Shown one piece after another: positions 1 through 8,785 of a stretch of DNA of 64,000 nucleotides (its first letter is position 1; every line of letters begins with the position of its first letter). Location: NCBI RefSeq assembly GCF_008274585.1, contig NZ_VTRT01000001.1, positions 868,001-932,000 on the forward strand, read 5' to 3'. Below the pieces are notes generated by a model. The model was not told where the DNA came from and made no database searches. It saw only the letters and a program-made list of their open reading frames with translations. A program made the translations under genes and the position numbers. Source of the DNA: Pedobacter sp. BS3 (GTDB lineage Bacteria > Bacteroidota > Bacteroidia > Sphingobacteriales > Sphingobacteriaceae).

Positions 1-872
1 ATCTGAACAATTTCAACCTTATCAAACTGGTGCAGGCGATTTAACCCACGAACATGAGCGCCATACGAACCGGCCTCACGACGAAAGCAGGGCGTATAAC
101 CACAATTCCGGATGGGCAATTCTTCCTCTTTCACAATCACATCCCGGTACAGGTTGGTAATGGGTACTTCGGCGGTAGGAATGAGGTATAAATTATCCAC
201 ACCGATATGATACATCTGGCCTTCCTTATCGGGAAGCTGCCCTGTACCAAACCCAGAATCCTCATTAACTACTACAGGCGGCTGTATTTCGCGGTAGCCT
301 TGTTTTCCGGCATTATCCAGAAAGAAATTAATTAAAGCCCGCTGCAACCTGGCACCTTTTCCTTTGTAAACCGGGAAACCGGCCCCGGTGATCTTATTAC
401 CCAGCTCAAAATCAATAATATCGTATTTGGCGGCAAGCTCCCAGTGAGGCAAAGCATTTTCAGGCAAATTAGGTTTGTCGCCATGCTCAAGTGCCACTTC
501 GTTATCATCAGCCGATATACCTTTGGGAACAGAACTGTGCGGCAGGTTAGGTAACAGCACAATAATCTGCTGCAATTGCTGCTCTAACTGCTGAAGCTCA
601 TCCGCCAGTGTTTTGGTTTGTTCTTTATAAGCACCGCTGTTCGCTTTCAGCTGTTCAGCCTGTTGCTTTTCACCTTTGCGCATTAATTCGCCAATTTGTT
701 TTGCGGTGGCATTCGCTTCCGCGGATATGGCATCCAGCTTAGTCTGAACCTGGCGGCGTTTTTCGTCAACCTGTAACAGTTCATCAACCAGTTCCGGCTG
801 TTTAAAATTCCTGACAGCTAAACGCTCTAAAACTTTCTCCCTATTTTCGCGGATATAATTAACTTGCAGCAT
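1..872 (-). CDS. serS: Seryl-tRNA synthetase (5' part, runs off the window)
   Basis: Charges tRNA(Ser) with serine in the cytoplasm. The reverse strand reads from ATG at 872 (MLQVNYIREN...) for about 290 codons and leaves the window without a stop. Residues about 25-110 form the long Lys/Glu/Gln-rich coiled-coil arm that binds the tRNA variable arm. After it come class II motif 1 (ARLQRALINFFLD), the TGQLP segment, and motif 2 around residue 262 (FRREAGSYG followed by HQFDKVE). Motif 3 lies outside the window. It is divergent from rsmI with a spacer of about 100 bases. Identification is firm from motif order; only the 3' end is missing. Confidence 0.96.
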   Translation of the reverse strand, partial: MLQVNYIRENREKVLERLAVRNFKQPELVDELLQVDEKRRQVQTKLDAISAEANATAKQIGELMRKGEKQQAEQLKANSGAYKEQTKTLADELQQLEQQLQQIIVLLPNLPHSSVPKGISADDNEVALEHGDKPNLPENALPHWELAAKYDIIDFELGNKITGAGFPVYKGKGARLQRALINFFLDNAGKQGYREIQPPVVVNEDSGFGTGQLPDKEGQMYHIGVDNLYLIPTAEVPITNLYRDVIVKEEELPIRNCGYTPCFRREAGSYGAHVRGLNRLHQFDKVEIVQ

Positions 873-969
873 GCTAATAAATTTTGGCAAGGCAAAGATA
901 TAACTGAATTGCGAATTACAGGTTACGATTTCGTAATTTGACTGATTTGCAAGCGAAAAACAGCCATAC

Positions 970-1656
970 ATGAGCGGTAAACTGTATTTAATACCTACAC
1001 CTATCGGCAACCTGGAAGATATTACCCTGCGGGCCATACGCCTGCTAAAAGAGGCTGATGTGCTGTTGGCCGAAGATACCCGCACCAGCAGCTTACTGCT
1101 AAAGCACCTGGGCATCGACAAAAAAATACTGGCGCACCACCAGCATAACGAACACCAGTCCGCAAAAGAGATCATCCGTTTTTTAAGCGAAGGTAAAACC
1201 GTTGCCCTGATGTCTGACGCCGGAACGCCGGCCATCTCCGATCCCGGTTTTTTCCTTGTTCGTGAAGCCATAAGAAATGATATTGCCGTAGAATGCCTGC
1301 CCGGAGCAACGGCCTTTGTGCCTGCTTTGGTTAATTCGGGCTTGCCTTCAGACCGTTTTACGTTTGAGGGATTTCTCCCCGTAAAAAAAGGACGCCAGAC
1401 CCGGCTCAAACAGCTGGAGCACGAAGAACGAACCATGATTTTTTACGAATCGCCCCATCGGCTGTTAAAAACACTAACTGAATTTATACAATACTTTGGC
1501 GATAACCGCCCGGCATCAGTATCGCGTGAGCTGACCAAACTTTTTGAGGAAACTGTACGGGGCAGCCTGGCAGATATAAAATCACATTTTGAAAACAATA
1601 CCTTAAAAGGAGAATTTGTAATTTGTGTGGCCGGAAAAGGTAGTGTAAAAGAGTAG
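970..1656 (+). CDS. rsmI: 16S rRNA (cytidine-1402 2'-O)-methyltransferase RsmI
   Basis: A SAM-dependent tetrapyrrole-methylase-fold enzyme that 2'-O-methylates C1402 in the ribosomal decoding centre. The N-terminus carries the family signature TPIGNLEDITLRA followed by LLAEDTRTS; SDAGTPAISDPG and the CLPGATAFVPAL segment follow, as expected. At 228 residues it lacks the small C-terminal domain of the roughly 286-residue E. coli enzyme, which is common in Bacteroidota. The ATG at 970 directly precedes the conserved start. Repeat-rich spacer follows, so it is probably the last gene of its transcript. Confidence 0.96.
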   Translation: MSGKLYLIPTPIGNLEDITLRAIRLLKEADVLLAEDTRTSSLLLKHLGIDKKILAHHQHNEHQSAKEIIRFLSEGKTVALMSDAGTPAISDPGFFLVREAIRNDIAVECLPGATAFVPALVNSGLPSDRFTFEGFLPVKKGRQTRLKQLEHEERTMIFYESPHRLLKTLTEFIQYFGDNRPASVSRELTKLFEETVRGSLADIKSHFENNTLKGEFVICVAGKGSVKE

Positions 1657-1678
1657 CTTTCAATGATAGAGTCCCGTT

Positions 1679-1803
1679 TCTGTTTTTGACTTTTTAATTT
1701 TAACTTTTGGTCCCGAAGCGTCGGGATTTCGCTTCGCTCAACTTTTAATAACGAAGATACCTGTAGTTTTTTGACTTTTGATTTTTTAATTTTGACTTTT
1801 AGC
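1679..1803 (+). repeat. TTTGACT-like short-period repeat around a CCCGA/TCGGG stem
   Basis: Two tracts made of variants of TTTGACTTTT and TTTTTAATTT (1679-1709 and 1775-1801) flank a stem TCCCGA-agcg-TCGGGA (1711-1726) and a CGCTTCGCTCAACTTTT segment. A related stem plus TTTC-CT-GTTCAACTTTT tail recurs at 63316-63356, so this is a dispersed element. It fills the rsmI-downstream spacer and may also terminate transcription, although there is no clean T-run after the stem. Confidence 0.6.
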
Positions 1804-1804
1804 A

Positions 1805-2413
1805 ATGAATATAGACCGTTTTTTAACCGACGAACAGGATGCCAAGACAGCAGAAAAGGTGCTGACCAAGGTTCAGGATATGCTGACATCCGGAGAAGAT
1901 CTGGTGTACCTGGCAGTGCAGAAAAAGCCCGTGGCTAATCTCATCCCCGACGCCATTGTGCTAACCAGCAAACGCATTATCTTTTGTATCCCCGGCAACC
2001 TGGGACTCACGACCAACTTTGAGATTTTTCTCTGGAAAGATATCAAGGAAGTGGCCTTTAAGGAGGAATTTTTTGGAGCCAAATTTACCGCCATCCCCTT
2101 AAAGGGTGAAAACCTGACCATTGATTACATCCCTAAAGTGCAAGCCCGTAAGCTGTACCAGTTTTCAAACCAGCAGCTTGAAAATCAGCGTGAAGCTGCA
2201 CGTCAGCAGGAAATGGAAGATAAAAAGGCAAGTGTTCCGCCGGTAGCGGTTAATGTGCAGCCAGAACCTGTAAAACCGCCGGTTGTTGAAGAACCTGAAC
2301 CGGCCGACGAGGTGACGCAGAAATTACAGCGTCTTAAAATGCTGTACGAAAAGCAACTGATCACTGGCGAAGAATACGAAGCTAAAAAAGCCGATATCCT
2401 ATCGCAACTGTAG
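1805..2413 (+). CDS. PH-like domain protein with C-terminal SHOCT domain
   Basis: Function unknown. Residues about 10-125 resemble a bacterial pleckstrin-homology-like (YokE/bPH) domain: alternating beta strands with the typical VLTSKRIIFC strand and an FLWKDIKEVAF segment. A Pro/Glu/Val-rich linker (about 145-168) joins it to a short C-terminal SHOCT module (about 170-202) with the LKMLYEKQLITGEEYEAKK pattern. SHOCT modules often cap membrane-associated or oligomeric proteins. There is no signal peptide, so it is probably cytoplasmic or peripheral at the membrane. It sits 6 bases upstream of lnt and is likely co-transcribed. The domain call is by eye. Confidence 0.75.
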   Translation: MNIDRFLTDEQDAKTAEKVLTKVQDMLTSGEDLVYLAVQKKPVANLIPDAIVLTSKRIIFCIPGNLGLTTNFEIFLWKDIKEVAFKEEFFGAKFTAIPLKGENLTIDYIPKVQARKLYQFSNQQLENQREAARQQEMEDKKASVPPVAVNVQPEPVKPPVVEEPEPADEVTQKLQRLKMLYEKQLITGEEYEAKKADILSQL

Positions 2414-2419
2414 CCGCTC

Positions 2420-4033
2420 ATGACATTTAAAAATTCCCGGTATGCAAAAGCGCTCCTCAGCGCTTTTTTACTTTGGCTGGCCTGGCCGCCGATGCCCTAC
2501 ACGGCACTGTTACTGCTTATAGGCTTTATTCCGCTCTTAAGTGTGGTTGAGGATATCCTGCAATGGGATGGTCAAAAAAAGGGGAAACAGGTATTTGGAA
2601 TAACCTTTCTGTCCTTTTTTGTGTGGAATACAGCATGTATCTATTGGGTATTTAACGCCATGGATGCCGTAATGCCAACCTGGGTGGCCCTGCTCATTTC
2701 ACTGATTCCTTTCGGATTGGCAGCCGTGCTCATGGCGCTGGCGTTCTGGTTATATTACCGCCTGCGCCGGGTTACCGGCAAGGTAACAAGCTATATCGGT
2801 TTAGTTTGTTTCTGGATAGGTTATGAATACCTGCATCAGAGCTGGGATCTGGCCTTCCCCTGGATGAATCTCGGCAACGGGCTGGCGCAATTCCACCAGT
2901 TGGCGCAGTGGTACAGCATTACCGGCGTTTACGGCGGCACGCTTTGGATACTGCTGGTCAATATCCTGCTGTATGAAGCGCTGTTAAGTCCCCGGAAAAC
3001 GTGGAAACGGTTTATCGCTCCGGTGGCCCTCATAATCATCCCGGCAGGCATATCGCTGGCCATGTATTTCAGCTACCGCGAAAAAGAAGACCCTTCAAAT
3101 GTAGTGGTGGTTCAGCCCAATGTAGACCCTTACGAAAAGTTCGGGCATTTATCTACTGCCGAACAGGTTCAAAATCTTATCCGATTATCGGATTCTGTGG
3201 CACAGGTGAATACCGAATATTTTATCTGGCCCGAAACGGCTATTCCACAGTACACCGATGAGGATAAGATACGATACGACCTGAATTTCAGGACAGTGCA
3301 GAACTTTTTGCAGCAATATAAAAATGGCAACGTCATATCGGGCATCTCCAGCTATACCTTATACAACACAGCCAAAACGCTTACCGCCAATTTTGACGCC
3401 AACTCCGGCATGTATTACGATAGCTTCAACGCCGCCATCCAGATAGAAAACTCGGCACACGTTGATTTTTATCATAAATCCAAGCTGGTTCCGGGTGTAG
3501 AGCAATTGCCTTTTGCCAAGGCGCTGGCTTTTTTGAAACCGGTATTTGCCGGTTTTGGCGGCACTACAGGCAGCTACGGCAGTCAGCCGGAACCTTCGGT
3601 GTTTTTTGCGCAAAGCGGTATCGGGGCGGCACCTGTAATTTGTTACGAATCCATTTGGGGCGCTTACGTGGCGCAGTACGTTAGCAAAGGCGCACAGTTC
3701 ATTGCCATTATTACCAATGATGGCTGGTGGGGAAACACATCCGGCAAAGACCAGCACCTGGAATATGCCAAGCTGCGGGCCATAGAAACGCGGCGCTGGG
3801 TAGCCCGCTCTGCCAATACCGGAATTTCAGCCTTTATTAACCAGCGTGGCGATATTGTACAACGCACTAAATGGTGGACTGCTAAAGCATTAAAACAGGA
3901 TATCAATCTGAACGAGGAACTGACCTTTTATGTGAAATTCGGCGATTATATCGCTTTCGCGGGATGTTTGGGCTGTGGCCTGTTTGCTGCTTTGCTGCTG
4001 TTAAACGTGAGGAAAAGAAGTTTTAAGTGGTAG
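2420..4033 (+). CDS. lnt: Apolipoprotein N-acyltransferase
   Basis: Adds the third (N-linked) acyl chain to the N-terminal cysteine of lipoproteins at the outer face of the inner membrane. About six hydrophobic segments occupy the first 220 residues, followed by the periplasmic nitrilase-fold domain. The Glu-Lys-Cys triad is visible: Glu272 in FIWPETAIPQY, Lys353 in YHKSKLVPG, and Cys408 in APVICYESIWG. The NDGWWGNTSGKDQH and RRWVARSANTGIS stretches match the family. The length of 537 is normal. lspA, the other late lipoprotein-maturation enzyme, is at 61 kb, and several lipoproteins are encoded in the window. Confidence 0.96.
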   Translation: MTFKNSRYAKALLSAFLLWLAWPPMPYTALLLLIGFIPLLSVVEDILQWDGQKKGKQVFGITFLSFFVWNTACIYWVFNAMDAVMPTWVALLISLIPFGLAAVLMALAFWLYYRLRRVTGKVTSYIGLVCFWIGYEYLHQSWDLAFPWMNLGNGLAQFHQLAQWYSITGVYGGTLWILLVNILLYEALLSPRKTWKRFIAPVALIIIPAGISLAMYFSYREKEDPSNVVVVQPNVDPYEKFGHLSTAEQVQNLIRLSDSVAQVNTEYFIWPETAIPQYTDEDKIRYDLNFRTVQNFLQQYKNGNVISGISSYTLYNTAKTLTANFDANSGMYYDSFNAAIQIENSAHVDFYHKSKLVPGVEQLPFAKALAFLKPVFAGFGGTTGSYGSQPEPSVFFAQSGIGAAPVICYESIWGAYVAQYVSKGAQFIAIITNDGWWGNTSGKDQHLEYAKLRAIETRRWVARSANTGISAFINQRGDIVQRTKWWTAKALKQDINLNEELTFYVKFGDYIAFAGCLGCGLFAALLLLNVRKRSFKW

Positions 4034-4117
4034 GCTATGTTTTAAGTTAGCATTGTGCAGGGCCTTTCTTTACATAGCTGTAACAAACTCAAATAGCATT
4101 TATTTGTTTAAGCGAAT

Positions 4118-4561
4118 ATGAATTTAAAACAGATTTGGGTAACCGTATGCTTCCTGGGCGGAGTTGCGGTTTCAGGTTATGCACAGGATATTCATGCCAG
4201 CGATGTTCCGGCTGTAGTAAAAAATACATTGAATAAGGCTTATCCCAATGCAACAGACATTGATTGGGAAAAGAAAGGCGTAAACTACGAGGTTTCCTTT
4301 GATATCGGTCGCGTAGATCATAAGATGCTGATAGCCCCGACAGGAAAGGTGCGGTCTCAGCAACGGGATATTGCCAGATCCACGCTTCCGGCAAGCATTA
4401 CCAGTCATGTAAAAGCCAATTACCCCAAGGCTAGGATTGACGATGTGGAACGCATCGAATCGGACGGTAAGATCAGCTACAAGGTAGACATCGATGGTAC
4501 TCCGGATAAAACCTTATGGTACTCCGCCAATGGCAAGCTGATTAAAAGTATCAATGATTAA
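4118..4561 (+). CDS. Secreted PepSY-like (beta-lactamase-inhibitor-like fold) protein
   Basis: A small periplasmic or exported protein of unknown function. The N-terminus is a signal peptide (IWVTVCFLGGVAVSGYAQ, cleavage likely after YAQ). Two PepSY-like repeats follow: residues about 27-75 (VKNTLNKAYPNATDIDWEKKG, NYEVSFD) and about 88-145 (SHVKANYPKARIDDVERIES, KYSYKVDID-like). The pattern of helix, YP, charged strand and D-W/E is characteristic of the PF11396-type family common in Bacteroidota. It stands alone between lnt and a repeat-rich spacer. Confidence 0.8.
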   Translation: MNLKQIWVTVCFLGGVAVSGYAQDIHASDVPAVVKNTLNKAYPNATDIDWEKKGVNYEVSFDIGRVDHKMLIAPTGKVRSQQRDIARSTLPASITSHVKANYPKARIDDVERIESDGKISYKVDIDGTPDKTLWYSANGKLIKSIND

Positions 4562-4572
4562 TTCGTTGTGTA

Positions 4573-4755
4573 TCTCACGCTAAGCTCGCAGAGGTTTTCA
4601 CGCAAAGCTTGCGAAGAGAGAATCCTTGGCGTTTTTAGCGTGATAACCTTGGCGTTCTGGCGTGAGACTTTTTTCACGCAAAGCCCGCAAAGCTTTTTCA
4701 CGCAAAGCTCACAAAGAGAGAAACCCTTGGCACTCTTGGCGAGGGCTTTTTCGCA
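4573..4755. repeat. Palindromic intergenic repeats (CACGCAAAGCTC / CCTTGGCG-GCGTGA type)
   Basis: Three related left arms (tctcacgctaagctcgcag, ttcacgcaaagcttgcgaag, ttcacgcaaagctcacaaag) alternate with right-arm sequences (ccttggcgtttttagcgtga, ttggcgttctggcgtgag, cttggcactcttggcgaggg), so the segment can fold into stacked hairpins. A 65-codon open frame through it has the composition of the repeat and is not considered a gene. The rest of the 4562-4984 spacer holds a second repeat (next entry) and the leader of the export gene. Confidence 0.65.
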
Positions 4756-4784
4756 GACTACCTAAAGACAAGCACGTGACAGGT

Positions 4785-4860
4785 TGAGGAGACTATAAGA
4801 TTATAAGTTTTTGAGATAACTTATGACCATAACTCTATCAAATTATAAACTTACCGACCA
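4785..4860. repeat. TTATAAACCT-family imperfect palindrome upstream of the polysaccharide locus
   Basis: Left arm gaggagactataagattata and right arm ataactctatcaaattataa are members of the same family found at 30.5, 32.9-33.2, 34.6, 46.9-47.5 and 48.3 kb. This is the first copy and lies just before the first gene of the polysaccharide cluster. The upstream in-frame ATG at 4823 lies within it. Confidence 0.5.
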
Positions 4861-4984
4861 ACAGAAAACCCGCATTACAATATTCCAAACTATTTGTTTT
4901 AAAAAAAATGACATTTCTATACCAAATCAATTTATTTCCTGTATTTTAGCGGTTTATAGTGGGATATCAGCATCTGCAACATCA

Positions 4985-5776
4985 ATGAGTTTAAAGATTG
5001 ACGCGATAATCGGGATAGTGTGCTCCGTATTATTTTTTTCATCATGTGCTTCCAGGAAGAATGTATTGTTTAATACGCCAAATGATAAAAACATACCCAA
5101 CGTACCGGTATATGTCATTGAAAAAGGCCGCGATAGCCTGGCCAGTAAAGAGCAAATTATCCAGCCGGGAGACATGCTGTTTATACGTAATCTACAGGAT
5201 GACGATCTGATCAATGGACTTAACGGCAGTAATTCTTCATACGGCAGCCAGCAAACACAATACGGGTACCGCGTAGAAAATGACAGCTCGGTTGTACTAC
5301 CTGTGGTCGGTAAGGTCAAACTGGGCGGAGTGAAACGAACCGAAGCGGAACAACAGCTAAATAAACTTTATCAATCCATCTTATTAAAATCCCCCATCAT
5401 TACCCTGACCATTACTAATTTAAAGGTTTCTTTATTGGGGGAATTCAGCAAACAAGGCAATTATAATTTAAACAAAGATCAGATACACCTGGTGGATATC
5501 ATCAGCGAGGCCGGAGGCTTTACCAACCGGGCTAACAAACGGGAGATCAAGATCATCCGGGGTGACCGGGCACATCCCCAGGTCATCTCCGTGAACCTGG
5601 AAGATATCCGGAGTGTAGCAAATCCCTTGCTATACCTCCAGAACAACGATATTATCTATGCTAAGCCCAAATCGATCTTCAATGCCTTAGATCAGCTGAA
5701 CCCGGCCACTTCTTTCCTGGGTATCGGGCTTACCCTGGTGAACAGTTTCATATTAATTTATACCCTTTCCAAATAA
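4985..5776 (+). CDS. Polysaccharide export outer-membrane lipoprotein (Wza/OPX family)
   Basis: Forms or gates the outer-membrane exit for exported polysaccharide. I chose the ATG at 4985 because it gives a lipoprotein signal peptide (AIIGIVCSVLFFSSC, Cys20 as lipobox cysteine). The earlier in-frame ATG at 4823 would prepend 54 residues of repeat-derived sequence. A Poly_export (PES) domain at about residues 55-140 contains IIQPGDMLFIRN and VLPVVGKVKLGGV. SLBB-like beta-grasp repeats follow (VSLLGEFSKQGNYNL, LVDIISEAGGFTNRANKREIKIIRG). A C-terminal hydrophobic segment (SFLGIGLTLVNSFILIY) could be the barrel-forming helix. The next gene starts 2 bases after the stop, which indicates co-transcription. 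Confidence 0.93.
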   Translation: MSLKIDAIIGIVCSVLFFSSCASRKNVLFNTPNDKNIPNVPVYVIEKGRDSLASKEQIIQPGDMLFIRNLQDDDLINGLNGSNSSYGSQQTQYGYRVENDSSVVLPVVGKVKLGGVKRTEAEQQLNKLYQSILLKSPIITLTITNLKVSLLGEFSKQGNYNLNKDQIHLVDIISEAGGFTNRANKREIKIIRGDRAHPQVISVNLEDIRSVANPLLYLQNNDIIYAKPKSIFNALDQLNPATSFLGIGLTLVNSFILIYTLSK

Positions 5777-5778
5777 AC

Positions 5779-8205
5779 ATGCCTGCAGAAGTTCTCAAAG
5801 AAGCTAAAGCTCCACTAAAACAAGAACTGGACTACGCCAAATTCCTGAAGATCGTTCTGAGCCGATGGTATTGGGTTGCTGCCACACTCATTATCGCTCT
5901 GCTAACAGCTTACCTATACCTGTGGTATACACCCAAACAGTACACATCCAGTATTTACCTGAAGTTCAAAGACGAAGAATCCGGTATCAACGAGGTTTTA
6001 AAGTCATCCCTCAATCTCAATAAGGTTAACAACATTACTTCCGAGAGTTGGGTAATCCGTAGCAAAACTGTTCTGAATAAAGCCGTGGATCATTTTGACT
6101 GGCAGGTGAGCTATTTCATTGACGGCAAGGTACGCATCTCGGAAATGTATCCCGACAAGCCTTTCGTGGTTCATATCCTGAAACAGGACAGCCTGAACTT
6201 TTTCCGGGGGCCCATACATTTCCGACAGACCGGGAAGGATATCCTGATCTCCTATATCCGGGATGAACAACCCATTGAATTACATACGACGTATAGTAAG
6301 CCCATTCACCTACCGGGTATATCCTTTTATATTGAGCAGAATAATAACCTGAGTGCTGATGCTCTGTTTTACTTCCGTTTCAATAACCGACCAGAATTCG
6401 CCGCTCGTATTGGCAGGAATTTAAACATTTCTGAGGCCGAAAAATACTCTAACATCGCACAAATCACCAAAATCGATGAGAACCCGGTGTTTGCTCGTAA
6501 TGCGCTTAACGCCATTGCCCGGGAATACCTGAATCAGGATCTTATACTTAAGAGCCAGTCAGCTACGCAGATCATCGATTTTATTGATGCCCAACTCACC
6601 TACCTGTCTAAAAACGTGCATGAAAGTGGGAATAAGCTGAAGGATTTCAAGCAACGGAATAATCTGCTTCAATTAGGAGACCGGTCAAAGGATGTTTTTG
6701 AATCCATTAAGTCGCTTGAAACCGAGAAGCGAACCATTGAACTGCAATTGCTGGAACTGAAACAATTGGATGAACAACTGAATAGCAATCAGGATATCGC
6801 TTTGAATTTCAATCTGAGCGGACAACTGGATCCGCTTTTAATGCAATTAATTAACGATTGGAATAAAACTCAACTGGATAAAGCGACTTTATTGGAAACC
6901 TATACCAAACAAGCAGAAAAAGTCCAGAATATAGATAAAACCTTGCAATTAATTAGAAATGCTGCTAAAGTAAATATTCGGTCAAATCAAGCCAAATTAA
7001 TTACGAATAAGAATTTTATTGACAAGAAACTGGCACAGGAATATCTCAAGTTAAATGGATTACCAACGCAGGAACGAGCCCTGTTCGACTTGCAACGCGA
7101 TTACGACATCAATGATAAGATTTATACCCTGTTATCCCAGAAGAAACTGGAAGCACAGATTTCCAGGGCTGCTGTACTGCCAGGAGCCGTATTAGTTGAC
7201 GCGGCTCAGAGCAACCCTATTCCGGTAGCGCCCAACCGGGCCAGTGCTTGGAAGTTTTCCTGGATCATCGGTCTGGCTTCCGGTGTCGGGCTCATCTTCC
7301 TGGTGCGTGCCTTGAACCCTTATATTTACGATAAGGAGATGATCGAAAGCCTGACCAATACACCTATTGTTGGCCTCATCCGGCATTATCCTGGTAAGAT
7401 CGATGAAGACAGCCGACAACTGTTATCTATCATCCAACCCAAATCCCTGTTCGCCGAATCGGTACGCTCCGTACGTACCAATCTCAGCTTTATTGCCGGT
7501 GAGAAAAGCAGTAAGGTGGTTTGTATCACTTCCGAGATCTCTGGTGAAGGAAAATCTTTCGTATCCGTCAACATCGCCGCCTCGCTGGGTTTAATTGACA
7601 AAAAAGTCATCCTGATCGCGGCTGATCTTCGAAAATCCCGTATCCATCGAAATTTTGAACTGGACAATACTCACGGTTTGAGCACCTACCTGGCCCATCA
7701 AAGTACGTTGGAAGACATTATCAAACCCAGCGGTGAACATAACCTCGATCTGGTTACTGCCGGCCCTGTACCACCGAATCCTGCCGAGCTAATGTATAAG
7801 GCACGTTTAACGGAGCTGATTGAAACATTGCGATCCCGTTATGATTTTATCATTTTTGATACGGCTCCTATCGGACTGGTATCCGACGCCCTGCCATTGA
7901 TCCGCATGAGTGATGTAAACCTGTTCGTAATTCGCACAGGCAAATCGAAATTCTCGGCCGCCTCTATCCCCGATCGTATTGCAGGCGAATACCAGTTGAA
8001 CAATACCTTTATCATCCTAAACGACTTTGTACAGGACCAGTTCTATTCGCATTATTATACCACCAAATATTCTGATGGCTATTACGGCTATTACTATTCA
8101 GCCAATACGTATTATTCTGACGGGTATTATGACGATGAGGGGGTACGGCGGGGCTGGCTAAAACGCACCTGGGGGAAAGTTAAAAAGAAAATTGGGCTTT
8201 CCTGA
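5779..8205 (+). CDS. Wzz/Wzc-type polysaccharide co-polymerase with BY-kinase domain
   Basis: An inner-membrane chain-length/export regulator with a bacterial tyrosine kinase. There is a transmembrane helix at about residues 30-50, a large periplasmic region with coiled coil (about 270-470), and a second helix at about 495-515. The cytoplasmic kinase follows: Walker A GEGKS at about 589-593, Walker A' VILIAADLRKSR (the first Asp of the usual DxD is Ala here), and Walker B FIIFDTAPIG near 690. The C-terminus is a Tyr cluster (YSHYYTTKYSDGYYGYYYS) that would be the autophosphorylation tail. Directly follows its OPX partner. Length (808) is normal for fused PCP-2a proteins of Bacteroidota. Confidence 0.94.
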   Translation: MPAEVLKEAKAPLKQELDYAKFLKIVLSRWYWVAATLIIALLTAYLYLWYTPKQYTSSIYLKFKDEESGINEVLKSSLNLNKVNNITSESWVIRSKTVLNKAVDHFDWQVSYFIDGKVRISEMYPDKPFVVHILKQDSLNFFRGPIHFRQTGKDILISYIRDEQPIELHTTYSKPIHLPGISFYIEQNNNLSADALFYFRFNNRPEFAARIGRNLNISEAEKYSNIAQITKIDENPVFARNALNAIAREYLNQDLILKSQSATQIIDFIDAQLTYLSKNVHESGNKLKDFKQRNNLLQLGDRSKDVFESIKSLETEKRTIELQLLELKQLDEQLNSNQDIALNFNLSGQLDPLLMQLINDWNKTQLDKATLLETYTKQAEKVQNIDKTLQLIRNAAKVNIRSNQAKLITNKNFIDKKLAQEYLKLNGLPTQERALFDLQRDYDINDKIYTLLSQKKLEAQISRAAVLPGAVLVDAAQSNPIPVAPNRASAWKFSWIIGLASGVGLIFLVRALNPYIYDKEMIESLTNTPIVGLIRHYPGKIDEDSRQLLSIIQPKSLFAESVRSVRTNLSFIAGEKSSKVVCITSEISGEGKSFVSVNIAASLGLIDKKVILIAADLRKSRIHRNFELDNTHGLSTYLAHQSTLEDIIKPSGEHNLDLVTAGPVPPNPAELMYKARLTELIETLRSRYDFIIFDTAPIGLVSDALPLIRMSDVNLFVIRTGKSKFSAASIPDRIAGEYQLNNTFIILNDFVQDQFYSHYYTTKYSDGYYGYYYSANTYYSDGYYDDEGVRRGWLKRTWGKVKKKIGLS

Positions 8206-8221
8206 GGTTAGGAATGAGTGT

Positions 8222-8761
8222 ATGATACGTGATGAAGGACATAGCTGGTACCCGGTATATACCCACGCCCGGGCAGAGAAAAAGGCATACGAGAGTTTAG
8301 TGCGGAAAGGCCTGGAATGTTACCTGCCTTTAAGCCGGACGCTGAAACAATGGAGCGATCGCAAGAAATGGGTAGAAGAGCCGCTGATCCGCTCCTACCT
8401 GTTTGTTCGCATTCATCCTAAACAACAGGCCGACGTGCTGATGACATCCGGCGTCTGCCGTTTCCTGTATTTTTCTGGAAAAGTAGCCACCATGCCCGAA
8501 CGGCAGATCGAACAACTGAAACTCTTATTAGCATCCAGCGCTGAACTGGAGGTAACTGATCATCCCTTTGAAGCGGGTGACCAGGTGCTGGTTAAAGCCG
8601 GTGCTTTACAGGGACTCCGGGGTGAGCTGGTTTCCCACCGTTCGGCACAGCGTTTCCTGGTACGCCTGGATCATATCGGGCAATCGCTATTGGTACAGGT
8701 ACCGGCAGCCTACCTGGAGCCATTGATGGTACAGAAAGAAGGGAGGGGTCAGCGTGTATAG
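8222..8761 (+). CDS. UpxY-type NusG paralogue (transcription antiterminator)
   Basis: Expected to bind RNA polymerase and allow read-through of the long downstream polysaccharide operon. It has an NGN domain (WYPVYTHARAEKKAYESLVRKGLECYLPL, then a PLIRSYLFVRI strand) and a C-terminal KOW-like region (FEAGDQVLVKAGALQGLRGELV). I prefer the ATG at 8222 (MIRDEGHSWYPVY); a TTG 30 bases upstream would overlap the kinase gene. UpxY proteins are encoded within the loci they regulate. The structured, gene-free stretch just downstream is a candidate region of action, but that link is inference. Confidence 0.9.
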   Translation: MIRDEGHSWYPVYTHARAEKKAYESLVRKGLECYLPLSRTLKQWSDRKKWVEEPLIRSYLFVRIHPKQQADVLMTSGVCRFLYFSGKVATMPERQIEQLKLLLASSAELEVTDHPFEAGDQVLVKAGALQGLRGELVSHRSAQRFLVRLDHIGQSLLVQVPAAYLEPLMVQKEGRGQRV

Positions 8762-8785
8762 TCAACCCTGGGTGTTTAATGCCGG

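Noticed and set aside
4568-4765. 65-codon open frame after the PepSY-like gene
   Set aside because: It lies entirely in palindromic repeat and has no recognisable protein pattern.
4823-4984. Possible longer N-terminus of the export lipoprotein
   Set aside because: It would bury the lipobox signal peptide 54 residues inside and is encoded partly by a repeat.
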